Translations under genes and position numbers: made by a program
The notes under the pieces: model-generated
What the model saw: only the letters and a program-made list of their open reading frames with translations
Databases searched by the model: none
What the model was told of the DNA's origin: nothing
Source: Pseudomonas pharyngis
Lineage (GTDB): Bacteria; Pseudomonadota; Gammaproteobacteria; Pseudomonadales; Pseudomonadaceae
Reading direction: 5' to 3'
Assembly (NCBI RefSeq): GCF_021602345.1
Contig: NZ_BQID01000017.1
Span: 22,119-86,118 of the forward strand
DNA length: 64,000 bases
Shown: positions 43,197-51,517 of the stretch, piece after piece
How positions within the stretch are numbered: the first letter of the stretch is position 1
Layout of the letters: every line of letters begins with the position of its first letter

Positions 43197-45014
43197 ATGT
43201 TCATCTTGCGCCTCTTATACCGTGTGCTGACGCTGATCGTGGTGCTGCTGGGACTGGTCCTGGGAGTGGTTCTTTACTATGTCGCCAATCCGAAATTGCC
43301 CTTCCCGACGCCCGCGAAACAGGTGCATTACCTGGATCAGTGGACTGAGCAAGAGCGCCAGACCTACTACTTCACCCCACAGGGAACGCAGGTCAAAGGC
43401 TTGCGTTACGAATGGTTCCAGGCGCTGGAGCTGCCTTTCTCGCAGCAACGTTTTGCCTCCCCGGAATACCTCGCGCGCTTCGGTTTTCTGATCGATCCGC
43501 AGCAGAAAGCCACGCCGGACAACCCGGGCAATCTGCCGGTTGGTTTCGCCCGGCACCGGAATCCCGGCAACTCCGAGCAATATCTCGACATCACCTGCGC
43601 GGCCTGCCACACCGGCGAATTGCACTTCAATGGCCAGGCAGTGCGCATAGACGGCGGCTCGGCTCAGCATGTGTTGCCTTCCAGCGTTCCTACATTGCGC
43701 GGCGGCAGTTTCGGACAGGCATTGGTCGCCAGTCTCACCTCGACTTACTACAACCCGTGGAAATTCGAGCGCTTTGCCCGCCACGTGCTGGGCAACGACT
43801 ACGACGCACGCCACGAACAACTGCGCAAAGACTTCAAACGCTCACTGAACACCTTCATCAAAGTGGCCTGGAATGACACCCATCGCGGCCTCTACCCCAC
43901 CGAAGAAGGCCCCGGCCGCACCGATGCCTTAGGGCGTATCGCCAACGCGACCTTCGGCGATGCGATCTCCCCAAGCAACTATCGCGTGGCCAACGCCCCG
44001 GTGGATTACCCGCAGCTATGGGACATGTGGACCTTCGACTGGGTGCAATGGAACGGCTCGGCGCAGCAACCGATGGCGCGCAATATCGGCGAGGCGCTGG
44101 GGGTCGGCGCCACGCTGAATTTCTTCGACGCCAACGGCCAGCCGCTGCAGGGCGATGACCGCTATGCCTCCAGCGTACGTGTGCGTGATCTGCACAAGAT
44201 CGAAGAAACCCTGCAAAAACTGCGACCGCCGGCATGGCCTGAAGAGGTGCTCGGCGTCATCGACAAACCCTTGGCGGCCAAGGGCCGAGCCCTGTTCGCC
44301 GAGAATTGCTCCGGGTGCCACGTACCGCGCCAGACCCAGGAAGGCGACCGCTGGGTGCAACACCTGCACATGCTACCGGTGGATGTCATCGGCACCGACC
44401 CGAATGCCGCCAACAACATTGCCAATCACCGTTTCGACCTGACCGCCCTGCAATGGAACCTGGCGGAACTCGAACAAATGGACGTGAAGTTACACCCCAA
44501 ACCCAAGGAACCACTGGACCTCAGCCAGCTTTCAGTGGCCAAGGGACTGGCTTACGTCACCGCCTTCGTGGAAAACCGTGCGTACCGTGAAGCGGGCGTC
44601 ACCGTCGCCGAAAAACCACAGCTCGACGGCTTCGGTCTGCCGATCGGCGTTCGCGAAAAAGTCGCCTACAAGGCGCGACCGCTTGCCGGCGTATGGGCCA
44701 CGGCCCCGTTCCTGCACAACGGCTCGGTGCCGAGCCTTTATCAGTTGCTGTCGCCTCAGGACGAGCGCGCCACCACCTTCTATAAAGGCACCTTCGAATA
44801 CGACCCGCGCCATCTGGGCTACCGCACCGAAGCCTTCACCAACGGCTTCCTGTTCGACACCCGCATCACCGGCAACCACAACAGCGGCCACGAATTTCGC
44901 GCTGGCGAGCGCGGCAACGGCGTCATCGGCCGACTGTTGCAGCCTGAAGAACGCTGGGCGCTGCTCGAATACCTGAAAGTGCTGGGCGGCCCGCTGGAGG
45001 CGCAACTGCCATGA
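43197..45014 (+). CDS. membrane-anchored di-heme cytochrome c (peroxidase/dioxygenase-like)
   Basis: 605-residue protein with one N-terminal membrane anchor (LLYRVLTLIVVLLGLVLGVVLYYVA) and a periplasmic body bearing two heme c sites, CAACH (~residue 139) and CSGCH (~369). The C-terminal APFLHNGSVPSLYQLL is shared by the RoxA rubber-oxygenase and di-heme cytochrome c peroxidase-like superfamily, which also includes the P. aeruginosa oleate dioxygenase/diol synthase (similar size). Stop overlaps the catalase-like gene start (ATGA). Peroxidase, organic dioxygenase or electron-transfer role cannot be separated by sequence alone. Confidence 0.85.
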   Translation: MFILRLLYRVLTLIVVLLGLVLGVVLYYVANPKLPFPTPAKQVHYLDQWTEQERQTYYFTPQGTQVKGLRYEWFQALELPFSQQRFASPEYLARFGFLIDPQQKATPDNPGNLPVGFARHRNPGNSEQYLDITCAACHTGELHFNGQAVRIDGGSAQHVLPSSVPTLRGGSFGQALVASLTSTYYNPWKFERFARHVLGNDYDARHEQLRKDFKRSLNTFIKVAWNDTHRGLYPTEEGPGRTDALGRIANATFGDAISPSNYRVANAPVDYPQLWDMWTFDWVQWNGSAQQPMARNIGEALGVGATLNFFDANGQPLQGDDRYASSVRVRDLHKIEETLQKLRPPAWPEEVLGVIDKPLAAKGRALFAENCSGCHVPRQTQEGDRWVQHLHMLPVDVIGTDPNAANNIANHRFDLTALQWNLAELEQMDVKLHPKPKEPLDLSQLSVAKGLAYVTAFVENRAYREAGVTVAEKPQLDGFGLPIGVREKVAYKARPLAGVWATAPFLHNGSVPSLYQLLSPQDERATTFYKGTFEYDPRHLGYRTEAFTNGFLFDTRITGNHNSGHEFRAGERGNGVIGRLLQPEERWALLEYLKVLGGPLEAQLP

Positions 45015-46177
45015 TCTTCAATTCCTTCAAAAGACCTTCGCTGCTCGCGCGTTTCTGGCTCTGGCTGGGACGGTTACTAGGTAAAACCCTGTTGATCCTG
45101 CTGGTGATCGGACTGATCGGCTGGGCCCTGAACACCGCGTGGTTCGCCTGGCAGCACCGTGGTCCGGTGTCGGCGCTGGAACAGATTCCGGACGGCGAGG
45201 CCGCCATGACCCAGGACGTAATTCAGACCGCGGTGCGCATCGTCGATCAGCACCGCGAAAGCACCCGCTACCTGCGCGACGCCCATGCCAAGGCCCATGG
45301 CTGCGTGAAGGCCGATGTGCAGGTGTTGCCGGATTTGGCTCAGGAATTGCGCCAGGGCGTCTTCAGCGAACCGGGCAAGCTGTGGAAAGCGACGATGCGC
45401 CTGTCCAACGGCAACGCGTATCCGCAATTCGACAGCATCCGCGATGCCCGGGGCATGGCGCTCAAACTGCTCGATGTGCCGGGCAAGCAGTTGCTGGGTG
45501 ACCGCCAGGGTCTGAATGAGCAGGACTTTGTGATGTTCAGTCACCCGAACTTCTTTGTCAGCGATGTCGCCGAGTACCGTCAGAATGTGGCGGCGCAGGC
45601 TGATGGCAAGAAGGTCATGGCGTTTTTTCCGGGGTGGGATCCGCGCCAGTGGCAAATTCGGCACCTGTTCATTGCGCTGGCGACCCTTTCGCCACCACCA
45701 GAGAGCCCGACGCGTACGACCTACTTTTCGGTCTCGCCCTACAAGTTCGGCGAGGCCAATGCCAAGTTCCGGGTGATGCCGGATCCGGAGCGCTGCCCCA
45801 CATATACCTTGCCGAAACAGAACCGGAATCTGCCGAACTTCCTGCGCACCGCGTTGAATCAACAGCTGTCGACCGACCGGATACCGGCGTGTTTCGTGTT
45901 GCAGATCCAGCGCCAGGACGCGAACAAGTACATGCCGATCGAAGACACCAGCATCGAATGGCGCGAGCAGGACAGCCCATTCCAGACAGTGGCGAGGATC
46001 ACCCTGCCCCCGCAGGACTTCGACACCCCGGCGTTGAACCTGCAATGCGACAACCTGTCGTTCAATCCCTGGTTCGGCATCGACGCTCATCGCCCGATTG
46101 GCGGGATCAACCGCCTGCGCAAAGCGGTGTATGAAGCGGTGAGTGATTACCGGCACAGCCGCAACTCGGCGCAATAG
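45011..46177 (+). CDS. membrane-anchored catalase-family protein
   Basis: 388-residue heme protein of the small catalase/allene-oxide-synthase-like group. N-terminal membrane helix (LLGKTLLILLVIGLIGWALNTAWFAW), distal-heme His in AKAHGCVKADV, MRLSNGNAYPQFDSIRDARGMALKLLDVPGKQLL typical of the fold, and a C-terminal FNPWFGIDAHRPIGGINRLRKAVYEAVSDYR region likely to hold the proximal ligand (Tyr). It lacks the catalase lid and C-terminal domains (full catalases exceed 480 residues). Translationally coupled to the di-heme cytochrome, so both probably act on the same peroxide at the periplasmic face. Confidence 0.85.
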   Translation: MIFNSFKRPSLLARFWLWLGRLLGKTLLILLVIGLIGWALNTAWFAWQHRGPVSALEQIPDGEAAMTQDVIQTAVRIVDQHRESTRYLRDAHAKAHGCVKADVQVLPDLAQELRQGVFSEPGKLWKATMRLSNGNAYPQFDSIRDARGMALKLLDVPGKQLLGDRQGLNEQDFVMFSHPNFFVSDVAEYRQNVAAQADGKKVMAFFPGWDPRQWQIRHLFIALATLSPPPESPTRTTYFSVSPYKFGEANAKFRVMPDPERCPTYTLPKQNRNLPNFLRTALNQQLSTDRIPACFVLQIQRQDANKYMPIEDTSIEWREQDSPFQTVARITLPPQDFDTPALNLQCDNLSFNPWFGIDAHRPIGGINRLRKAVYEAVSDYRHSRNSAQ

Positions 46178-46196
46178 CAGCGCCAGAAACGAAAAA

Positions 46197-46220
46197 AGCG
46201 ACCGGCAAAGGTCGCTTTCT
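46197..46220 (+). terminator. terminator after the catalase-like gene
   Basis: AGCGACC/GGTCGCT, 6-base loop, followed by TTTCT. Confidence 0.75.
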
Positions 46221-46257
46221 CATGTCCAGGCACGGCAAAAGCCAAATCCCGGACAGC

Positions 46258-46283
46258 AAAAAGCCCGCACCAGGCGGGCTTTC
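46258..46283 (-). terminator. terminator of the distal tRNA-Val/Asp unit
   Basis: AGCCCGC/GCGGGCT stem with U5 on the minus strand, 40 bases after tRNA-Asp copy 1. Confidence 0.8.
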
Positions 46284-46322
46284 TGTGGTGATCTGGCGTT
46301 CAGTGTTCCAGATGACCGAATA

Positions 46323-46399
46323 TGGCGCAGCGGACGGGACTCGAACCCGCGACCCCCGGCGTGACAGGCCGGTATTCTAACCGACTGAACTACCGCTGC
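46323..46399 (-). tRNA. tRNA-Asp(GTC), copy 1
   Basis: 77-nt cloverleaf with encoded CCA: acceptor GCAGCGG/CCGCTGC with discriminator G, anticodon loop CTGTCAC (anticodon GTC), T-arm GTTCGAGTC. Identical to copy 2 at 46686 in the mature part. Confidence 0.97.
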
Positions 46400-46418
46400 G
46401 CGAAACGCTTGAAACGAA

Positions 46419-46494
46419 TGGTGGGTGATGACGGGATCGAACCGCCGACATTCTGCTTGTAAGGCAGACGCTCTCCCAGCTGAGCTAATCACCC
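46419..46494 (-). tRNA. tRNA-Val(TAC), copy 1
   Basis: 76-nt cloverleaf with encoded CCA: acceptor GGGTGAT/ATCACCC, discriminator A, anticodon loop CTTACAA (anticodon TAC). Transcribed before tRNA-Asp copy 1, 19 bases apart. Confidence 0.97.
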
Positions 46495-46620
46495 TTCGCT
46501 TCGTTACGGGGCGCATTATGCCACAAGTTTTCGTAAAGTGTTGATTTAATTGAAGTTTTTTTCAAAAAAAATCCGAAAACCGGTGAAACGATACATCCCG
46601 CATATACAACTCGAGGCAGA

Positions 46621-46645
46621 AAAAAACCCGCCTTGGCGGGTTTTT
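46621..46645 (-). terminator. terminator of the proximal tRNA-Val/Asp unit
   Basis: AAAAACCCGCC/GGCGGGTTTTT, 4-base loop region, 41 bases after tRNA-Asp copy 2; runs of A and T on both sides make it bidirectional. Confidence 0.85.
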
Positions 46646-46685
46646 CCGTGGTGACCTGGCGTTCAGTGTTCTAGGTTACCGAATA

Positions 46686-46762
46686 TGGCGCAGCGGACGG
46701 GACTCGAACCCGCGACCCCCGGCGTGACAGGCCGGTATTCTAACCGACTGAACTACCGCTGC
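46686..46762 (-). tRNA. tRNA-Asp(GTC), copy 2
   Basis: Second, mature-identical copy of the tRNA-Asp at 46323, with matching flanks (GGCGTTCAGTGTTC downstream in both). Confidence 0.97.
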
Positions 46763-46781
46763 GCTAAACACTTGAAACGAA

Positions 46782-46857
46782 TGGTGGGTGATGACGGGAT
46801 CGAACCGCCGACATTCTGCTTGTAAGGCAGACGCTCTCCCAGCTGAGCTAATCACCC
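46782..46857 (-). tRNA. tRNA-Val(TAC), copy 2
   Basis: Second copy of the tRNA-Val at 46419, followed by tRNA-Asp copy 2 after 19 bases. Head of the array; promoter lies between it and rdgC. Confidence 0.97.
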
Positions 46858-47016
46858 TTCGCTTCGGTGTGGCGCGCATTCTACGGAGCGACCCAACCTC
46901 TGGCAAGCACTTTTTTAAATAATTTTCTCAGCCCTTCCAAAGGCTTAGAGAAGGGTTGGCCTATGACCCGGCGAAGACAATAATGCCCCCCTTTGTATAA
47001 AGGAGAGACTCACCCC

Positions 47017-47937
47017 ATGTGGTTCAAGAACCTGCTTATCTATCGCCTGACCCAAGACCTGCCTGTCGATGCCGAGGCGCTGGAAACTGCACTGGCCACC
47101 AAACTGGCGCGTCCATGTGCAAGCCAGGAGTTGACCACCTACGGTTTCGTCGCGCCGTTCGGCAAGGGCGAAGATGCTCCACTGGTGCATGTCAGCGGTG
47201 ATTTCCTGCTGATCTCCGCCCGTAAAGAAGAACGCATTCTGCCGGGCAGCGTCGTGCGCGATGCGGTCAAGGAAAAGGTCGAAGAGATCGAAGCCGAGCA
47301 GATGCGCAAGGTCTATAAGAAGGAACGCGATCAGATCAAGGATGAAATCATCCAGGCGTTCCTGCCGCGCGCGTTTATCCGCCGCTCGTCGACCTTCGCC
47401 GCCATCGCGCCGAAACAGGGCCTGATCCTGGTCAACTCGGCCAGCCCGAAACGCGCCGAAGACCTGCTCTCCACCCTGCGTGAAGTGATCGGCACCCTGC
47501 CGGTTCGTCCGCTGACAGTCAAAACCGCGCCGACCGCCGTGATGACCGAATGGGTCACCACCCAGCAAGCCGCCCCGGACTTCTTCGTGCTGGACGAGTG
47601 CGAACTGCGCGACACCCACGAAGACGGCGGCATCGTGCGTTGCAAGCGTCAGGACCTGACCAGCGAAGAAATCCAGCTGCACCTGAGCACCGGCAAGGTG
47701 GTGACTCAACTGTCGCTGGCATGGCAGGACAAACTGTCGTTCATGCTCGACGACAAGATGACCGTCAAGCGCCTGAAATTCGAAGATCTGTTGCAGGATC
47801 AGGCGGAACAGGACGGCGGCGACGAAGCCTTGGGCCAACTGGACGCCAGCTTCACCCTGATGATGCTGACGTTCGGCGACTTCCTGCCGGCGCTGGTTGA
47901 AGCGCTGGGCGGCGAAGAGACTCCGCAGGGCATCTAA
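47017..47937 (+). CDS. rdgC: recombination-associated protein RdgC
   Basis: 306-residue nucleoid-associated DNA-binding ring protein that limits RecA activity. [23 protein letters not shown] is the conserved start, [14 protein letters not shown] and [26 protein letters not shown] are conserved in the centre, and [21 protein letters not shown] closes the protein. ATG 47017 has AAGGAGAG 7-10 bases upstream; an in-frame ATG at 46993 would add eight residues. Divergent from the tRNA array, ended by a hairpin terminator. Confidence 0.96.
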   Translation: MWFKNLLIYRLTQDLPVDAEALETALATKLARPCASQELTTYGFVAPFGKGEDAPLVHVSGDFLLISARKEERILPGSVVRDAVKEKVEEIEAEQMRKVYKKERDQIKDEIIQAFLPRAFIRRSSTFAAIAPKQGLILVNSASPKRAEDLLSTLREVIGTLPVRPLTVKTAPTAVMTEWVTTQQAAPDFFVLDECELRDTHEDGGIVRCKRQDLTSEEIQLHLSTGKVVTQLSLAWQDKLSFMLDDKMTVKRLKFEDLLQDQAEQDGGDEALGQLDASFTLMMLTFGDFLPALVEALGGEETPQGI

Positions 47938-47966
47938 GCCTCTGCGCAGTCTTTGGGTTATCTTCA

Positions 47967-47991
47967 AACGCCACCGCTTCGGTGGCGTTTT
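47967..47991 (+). terminator. terminator after rdgC
   Basis: AACGCCACCG/GGTGGCGTT with a CTTC tetraloop and TTTT. Confidence 0.85.
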
Positions 47992-48011
47992 CACATAATA
48001 AGGAACAGGCC

Positions 48012-48977
48012 ATGCGCGCACTGGCTGCACTGAGTCGTTTTGTCGGCAACACCTTCGCTTACTGGGTCCTGATTTTCGCGGTAATCGCGTTCCTGCAACC
48101 GGCATGGTTCATTGACCTCAAAGGCGCGATCGTGCCGTTGCTCGGGCTGGTGATGTTCGGCATGGGCCTGACCCTAAAACTCGACGACTTCGCCGCCGTC
48201 GCCCGCCATCCGTGGCGTGTGGCACTGGGCGTGGTCGCGCATTTCGTGATCATGCCGGGGATGGCCTGGTTGCTGTGCCAGATCTTTCATCTGCCGCCGG
48301 AAATCGCCGTCGGCGTGATTCTGGTGGGGTGCTGCCCGAGCGGCACGTCCTCGAACGTCATGACCTGGCTGGCCCGTGGCGATCTGGCGCTGTCGGTGGC
48401 CATCGCCGCCGTCACCACCCTCCTCGCCCCGCTGCTGACGCCAGCGCTGATCTGGCTGCTGGCCTCGGCCTGGTTGCCGGTTTCGTTCATGGAATTGTTC
48501 TGGTCGATCCTGCAAGTGGTGCTGCTGCCGATCGTTCTCGGCGTGGTCGCGCAACGTGTGCTTGGTGACAAGGTGCGCCACGCGGTGGAAGTGCTGCCGC
48601 TGGTGTCGGTGGTCAGCATCGTGATCATCGTTGCCGCCGTGGTCGCCGCCAGCCAGGCGAAAATTGCCGAATCCGGTCTGCTGATCATGGCCGTGGTGAT
48701 GTTGCACAACAGCTTTGGCTATTTGCTGGGGTATTTCACCGGACGCCTGTTCGGCCTGCCGCTGCCGCAGCGCAAGTCCCTGGCGCTGGAAGTCGGCATG
48801 CAGAACTCGGGGCTGGGTGCTGCGCTGGCCAGTGCGCACTTTTCGCCACTGGCGGCGGTGCCAAGTGCATTGTTCAGTGTGTGGCACAACATTTCCGGGG
48901 CGCTGCTGTCGACCTGGTTCCGGCGGATGAGCGAAAAAGAAGACCGTGAGACGTTGGCACAACAGACGGCCGACTGA
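48012..48977 (+). CDS. bile acid:sodium symporter (BASS) family transporter
   Basis: 321-residue inner-membrane protein with ten hydrophobic segments, of the BASS/PanS family of sodium-coupled organic-anion transporters. Signatures: LGLVMFGMGLTLKLDDFAAVARHPW, GCCPSGTSSNVMTWLARGDLALSVAIAAVTTLLAPLLTP (the crossover helix region) and SLALEVGMQNSGLGAALA. ATG 48012 after AAGGAACAGG; an upstream GTG would start within the rdgC terminator. Substrate unknown; pantoate, pyruvate and sulfated sterols are known for relatives. Confidence 0.93.
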   Translation: MRALAALSRFVGNTFAYWVLIFAVIAFLQPAWFIDLKGAIVPLLGLVMFGMGLTLKLDDFAAVARHPWRVALGVVAHFVIMPGMAWLLCQIFHLPPEIAVGVILVGCCPSGTSSNVMTWLARGDLALSVAIAAVTTLLAPLLTPALIWLLASAWLPVSFMELFWSILQVVLLPIVLGVVAQRVLGDKVRHAVEVLPLVSVVSIVIIVAAVVAASQAKIAESGLLIMAVVMLHNSFGYLLGYFTGRLFGLPLPQRKSLALEVGMQNSGLGAALASAHFSPLAAVPSALFSVWHNISGALLSTWFRRMSEKEDRETLAQQTAD

Positions 48978-49017
48978 TTCCGGATCGCGGTGCGGCGCAC
49001 ATTTTTAGGTAGTATGT

Positions 49018-49092
49018 ACGCCACGCGGGGACGACCCTGCGGCTCAATCGAGTTTTCAATCAGGGGACGGCCCCGTCAATCGATGGAGGTCT
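49018..49092 (+). ncRNA. guanidine-II riboswitch (mini-ykkC)
   Basis: Two short hairpins with ACGR tetraloops: GCGGGG-ACGA-CCCTGC (49025-49040) and GGGG-ACGG-CCCC (49063-49074), joined by a 22-base AT-rich linker, the defining layout of the mini-ykkC/guanidine-II class. The second hairpin ends 10 bases before the GGAGG ribosome site (49085-49089) of sugE, so ligand binding would free or expose that site. Placed before an SMR exporter exactly as known members. Confidence 0.93.
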
Positions 49093-49095
49093 TTC

Positions 49096-49410
49096 ATGTC
49101 CTGGATCATTCTGTTTTTCGCCGGCCTGTTCGAAGTCGGCTGGGCCGTCGGCCTGAAATACACTGATGGTTTCACCCGTCCGCTTCCGACCGTTCTCACC
49201 GTTGCCGCCATGGCAGTCAGCTTGGGTTTGCTGGGTCTGGCGATGAAGGAATTGCCGCTGGGCACGGCCTATGCAATCTGGACTGGCGTCGGTGCCGTGG
49301 GCACGGTGATTGCCGGGATCATCCTGTTTGGCGAATCGATGGCGTTGATTCGCCTGGCCAGCGTTGCACTGATCATCACCGGATTGATCGGGCTCAAGGT
49401 CAGCGCTTAA
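49096..49410 (+). CDS. sugE: guanidinium exporter SugE/Gdx (small multidrug resistance family)
   Basis: 104-residue SMR-family membrane protein with four helices ([28 protein letters not shown]; conserved Glu13 in the first helix). The Gdx-type sequence [12 protein letters not shown] and [25 protein letters not shown] mark guanidinium exporters rather than EmrE. The guanidine-II riboswitch directly upstream supports guanidinium as the substrate. Works as an antiparallel dimer exchanging guanidinium for protons. Name gdx is also in use. Confidence 0.95.
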   Translation: MSWIILFFAGLFEVGWAVGLKYTDGFTRPLPTVLTVAAMAVSLGLLGLAMKELPLGTAYAIWTGVGAVGTVIAGIILFGESMALIRLASVALIITGLIGLKVSA

Positions 49411-49416
49411 GCCACT

Positions 49417-49518
49417 GGCCTCATCGCGGGCAAGCCCGCTCCCACAGGTTTCCGGGTGTACACAAAATCCATGTTCACTGGAGATCCTGTGGGAGCCGGG
49501 CTTGCCCACGATGAGGCC
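49417..49518. repeat. REP-like inverted pair after sugE
   Basis: GGCCTCATCGCGGGCAAGCC and CGGGCTTGCCCACGATGAGG arms (~32 bp each) around a 38-base spacer, between convergent genes; sequence variant of the REP family. Confidence 0.85.
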
Positions 49519-49532
49519 AGCACAGCCAATGA

Positions 49533-51407
49533 TTATCTGACTGTCCCGCGCAATTCCCCGACCAACGCCTGCAGTTCCGCTGGCTGCGCCGCTTCGACGG
49601 CGACCGGCGAACCCGCCACCAGCGTCACCCGCGACCACAAGCGCCGGAACACTCCCTTGTTCGGATCGCGGCTGAAGAAACTGCCCCACAACCCCTGCAA
49701 CGCCAGCGGAATCACCGGCACCGGCGTCTCTTCGAGAATCCGCGTCAGCCCGCCCTTGAACTCGTTGATCTCGCCATCGGCGGTCAATTTGCCTTCCGGA
49801 AAGATGCAGACCAGCTCACCTTCCTTCAGGTACTGGGCAATCCGGGTGAAGGCCTTTTCGTAGATCTGAATGTCTTCCTGGCGGCCGGCGATAGGAATCG
49901 TCCCCGCCGTGCGGAAGATGAAGTTCAGCACCGGCAGGTTGTAGATCTTGTAGTACATGACAAAGCGAATCGGCCGACGCACCGCGCCGCCGATCAGCAA
50001 GGCATCGACGAACGACACGTGGTTGCACACCAGCAACGCCGCGCCTTCATCCGGAATCGCGTCAAGGTTGCGATGCTCGACGCGGTACATGGAATGGCTC
50101 AGCAGCCAGATCATGAAACGCATGCTGAACTCGGGGACGATCTTGAAGATGTAGGCGTTGACGCCGATGTTCAGCAGCGACACCACCAGGAACAGCTGCG
50201 GAATCGACAGTTTGACCACGCTCAGCAACACGATGGTGACAATCGCCGAAATCACCATGAACAGCGCGTTGAGAATATTGTTGGCCGCGATCACCCTGGC
50301 CCGTTCGTTCTCGGCGGTGCGCGACTGGATCAATGCGTACAGCGGCACGATGTAGAAACCGCCAAAGATCCCGAGGCCCAGCACATCGACCAACACCGCC
50401 CAGGCATGGCCGAAGCCCAGTACTTCAGTCCAACTGTGGCCGGCGGCGCTTTCTGGAATTCCACCGGAGTGCCACCACAGCAACAGTCCGAAAACCGTCA
50501 GGCCGAACGAGCCGAACGGCACCAGGCCGATCTCGACTTTACGCCCGGAAAGTTTCTCGCACAGCATCGAACCCAGCGCGATACCGACCGAAAACACCGT
50601 CAGAATCAGGGTGACCACGGTTTCGTCACCGTGCATCCATTCCTTGGCATAAGCCGGGATCTGCGTCAGATAAATCGCCCCGACGAACCAGAACCACGAG
50701 TTGCCGACAATCGAACGCGACACCGCAGGCGTCTGCCCCAGGCCGAGTTTCAGGGTCGCCCAGGACTGACTGAAGATGTTCCAGTTAAGGCGCATTTCCG
50801 GGGTCGCCGCTGCTGCGCGGGGAATGCTGCGACTGGCCAGATAACCCAGCACGGCGATGCCGACAATCGCGGCGGACACCACCGGCGCGTAATTGACCGA
50901 CGACATCATCACCCCGGCGCCGATGGTCCCGGCCAGAATGGCCAGAAACGTGCCCATCTCCACCAGCCCGTTGCCGCCGACCAGTTCATCGTCGCGCAAG
51001 GCCTGCGGCAGGATCGAATATTTCACCGGCCCGAACAGCGCCGAGTGCGTGCCCATGGCGAACAGCGCCACAAGCATCAATGACAGGTGATCGAACAGGA
51101 AGCCGACGGATCCCACGGCCATGATGACGATTTCTGCGAGCTTGATCAGACGGATCAACGCGTCCTTGGCGAATTTTTCTCCGAACTGCCCGGCCAACGC
51201 CGAAAACAGGAAGAACGGCAGGATAAACAGCAGCGCGCACAGATTGACCCAGATCGAGCGGTCACCCTCGATGGTCAGCCGATAGAGAATGGCGAGGATC
51301 AGCGACTGCTTGAACACGTTGTCATTGAACGCGCCCAGCGACTGAGTGATGAAGAACGGCAGGAAGCGCCGGGTGCGCAGCAGGTTGAACTGTGAGGGGT
51401 GACTCAT
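49533..51407 (-). CDS. MFS transporter fused to PlsC-type acyltransferase (lysophospholipid recycling)
   Basis: 624-residue fusion. Residues ~1-400: 12-helix MFS/LplT-like flippase (FLPFFITQSLGAFNDNVFKQSLILAILY is the LplT-type start). Residues ~420-620: PlsC acyltransferase with HX4D motif NHVSFVDALLIGG and FPEGKLTADGEINEFKGG. The arrangement parallels the LplT/Aas pair but in one chain (without the Aas acyl-ACP-synthetase domain), so it probably flips lysophospholipid inward and reacylates it or makes phosphatidate. Convergent with sugE across the REP pair. Confidence 0.9.
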   Translation of the reverse strand: MSHPSQFNLLRTRRFLPFFITQSLGAFNDNVFKQSLILAILYRLTIEGDRSIWVNLCALLFILPFFLFSALAGQFGEKFAKDALIRLIKLAEIVIMAVGSVGFLFDHLSLMLVALFAMGTHSALFGPVKYSILPQALRDDELVGGNGLVEMGTFLAILAGTIGAGVMMSSVNYAPVVSAAIVGIAVLGYLASRSIPRAAAATPEMRLNWNIFSQSWATLKLGLGQTPAVSRSIVGNSWFWFVGAIYLTQIPAYAKEWMHGDETVVTLILTVFSVGIALGSMLCEKLSGRKVEIGLVPFGSFGLTVFGLLLWWHSGGIPESAAGHSWTEVLGFGHAWAVLVDVLGLGIFGGFYIVPLYALIQSRTAENERARVIAANNILNALFMVISAIVTIVLLSVVKLSIPQLFLVVSLLNIGVNAYIFKIVPEFSMRFMIWLLSHSMYRVEHRNLDAIPDEGAALLVCNHVSFVDALLIGGAVRRPIRFVMYYKIYNLPVLNFIFRTAGTIPIAGRQEDIQIYEKAFTRIAQYLKEGELVCIFPEGKLTADGEINEFKGGLTRILEETPVPVIPLALQGLWGSFFSRDPNKGVFRRLWSRVTLVAGSPVAVEAAQPAELQALVGELRGTVR

Positions 51408-51517
51408 CTTCCGTGTGACCCTGTTGTTTTTGGAAAGAGAAGGTAGCGAGTGGCCTGGCTACGCTTATAAGAATGTCGAACCGCGATCCAGGCCACACAT
51501 TACCTAATCTTTGCAGG

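Noticed and set aside
46258-46857. tRNA cluster considered as an integration (attachment) site
   Set aside because: No integrase, no partial tRNA duplicate and ordinary chromosomal genes on both sides; the duplicate is a full transcription unit.
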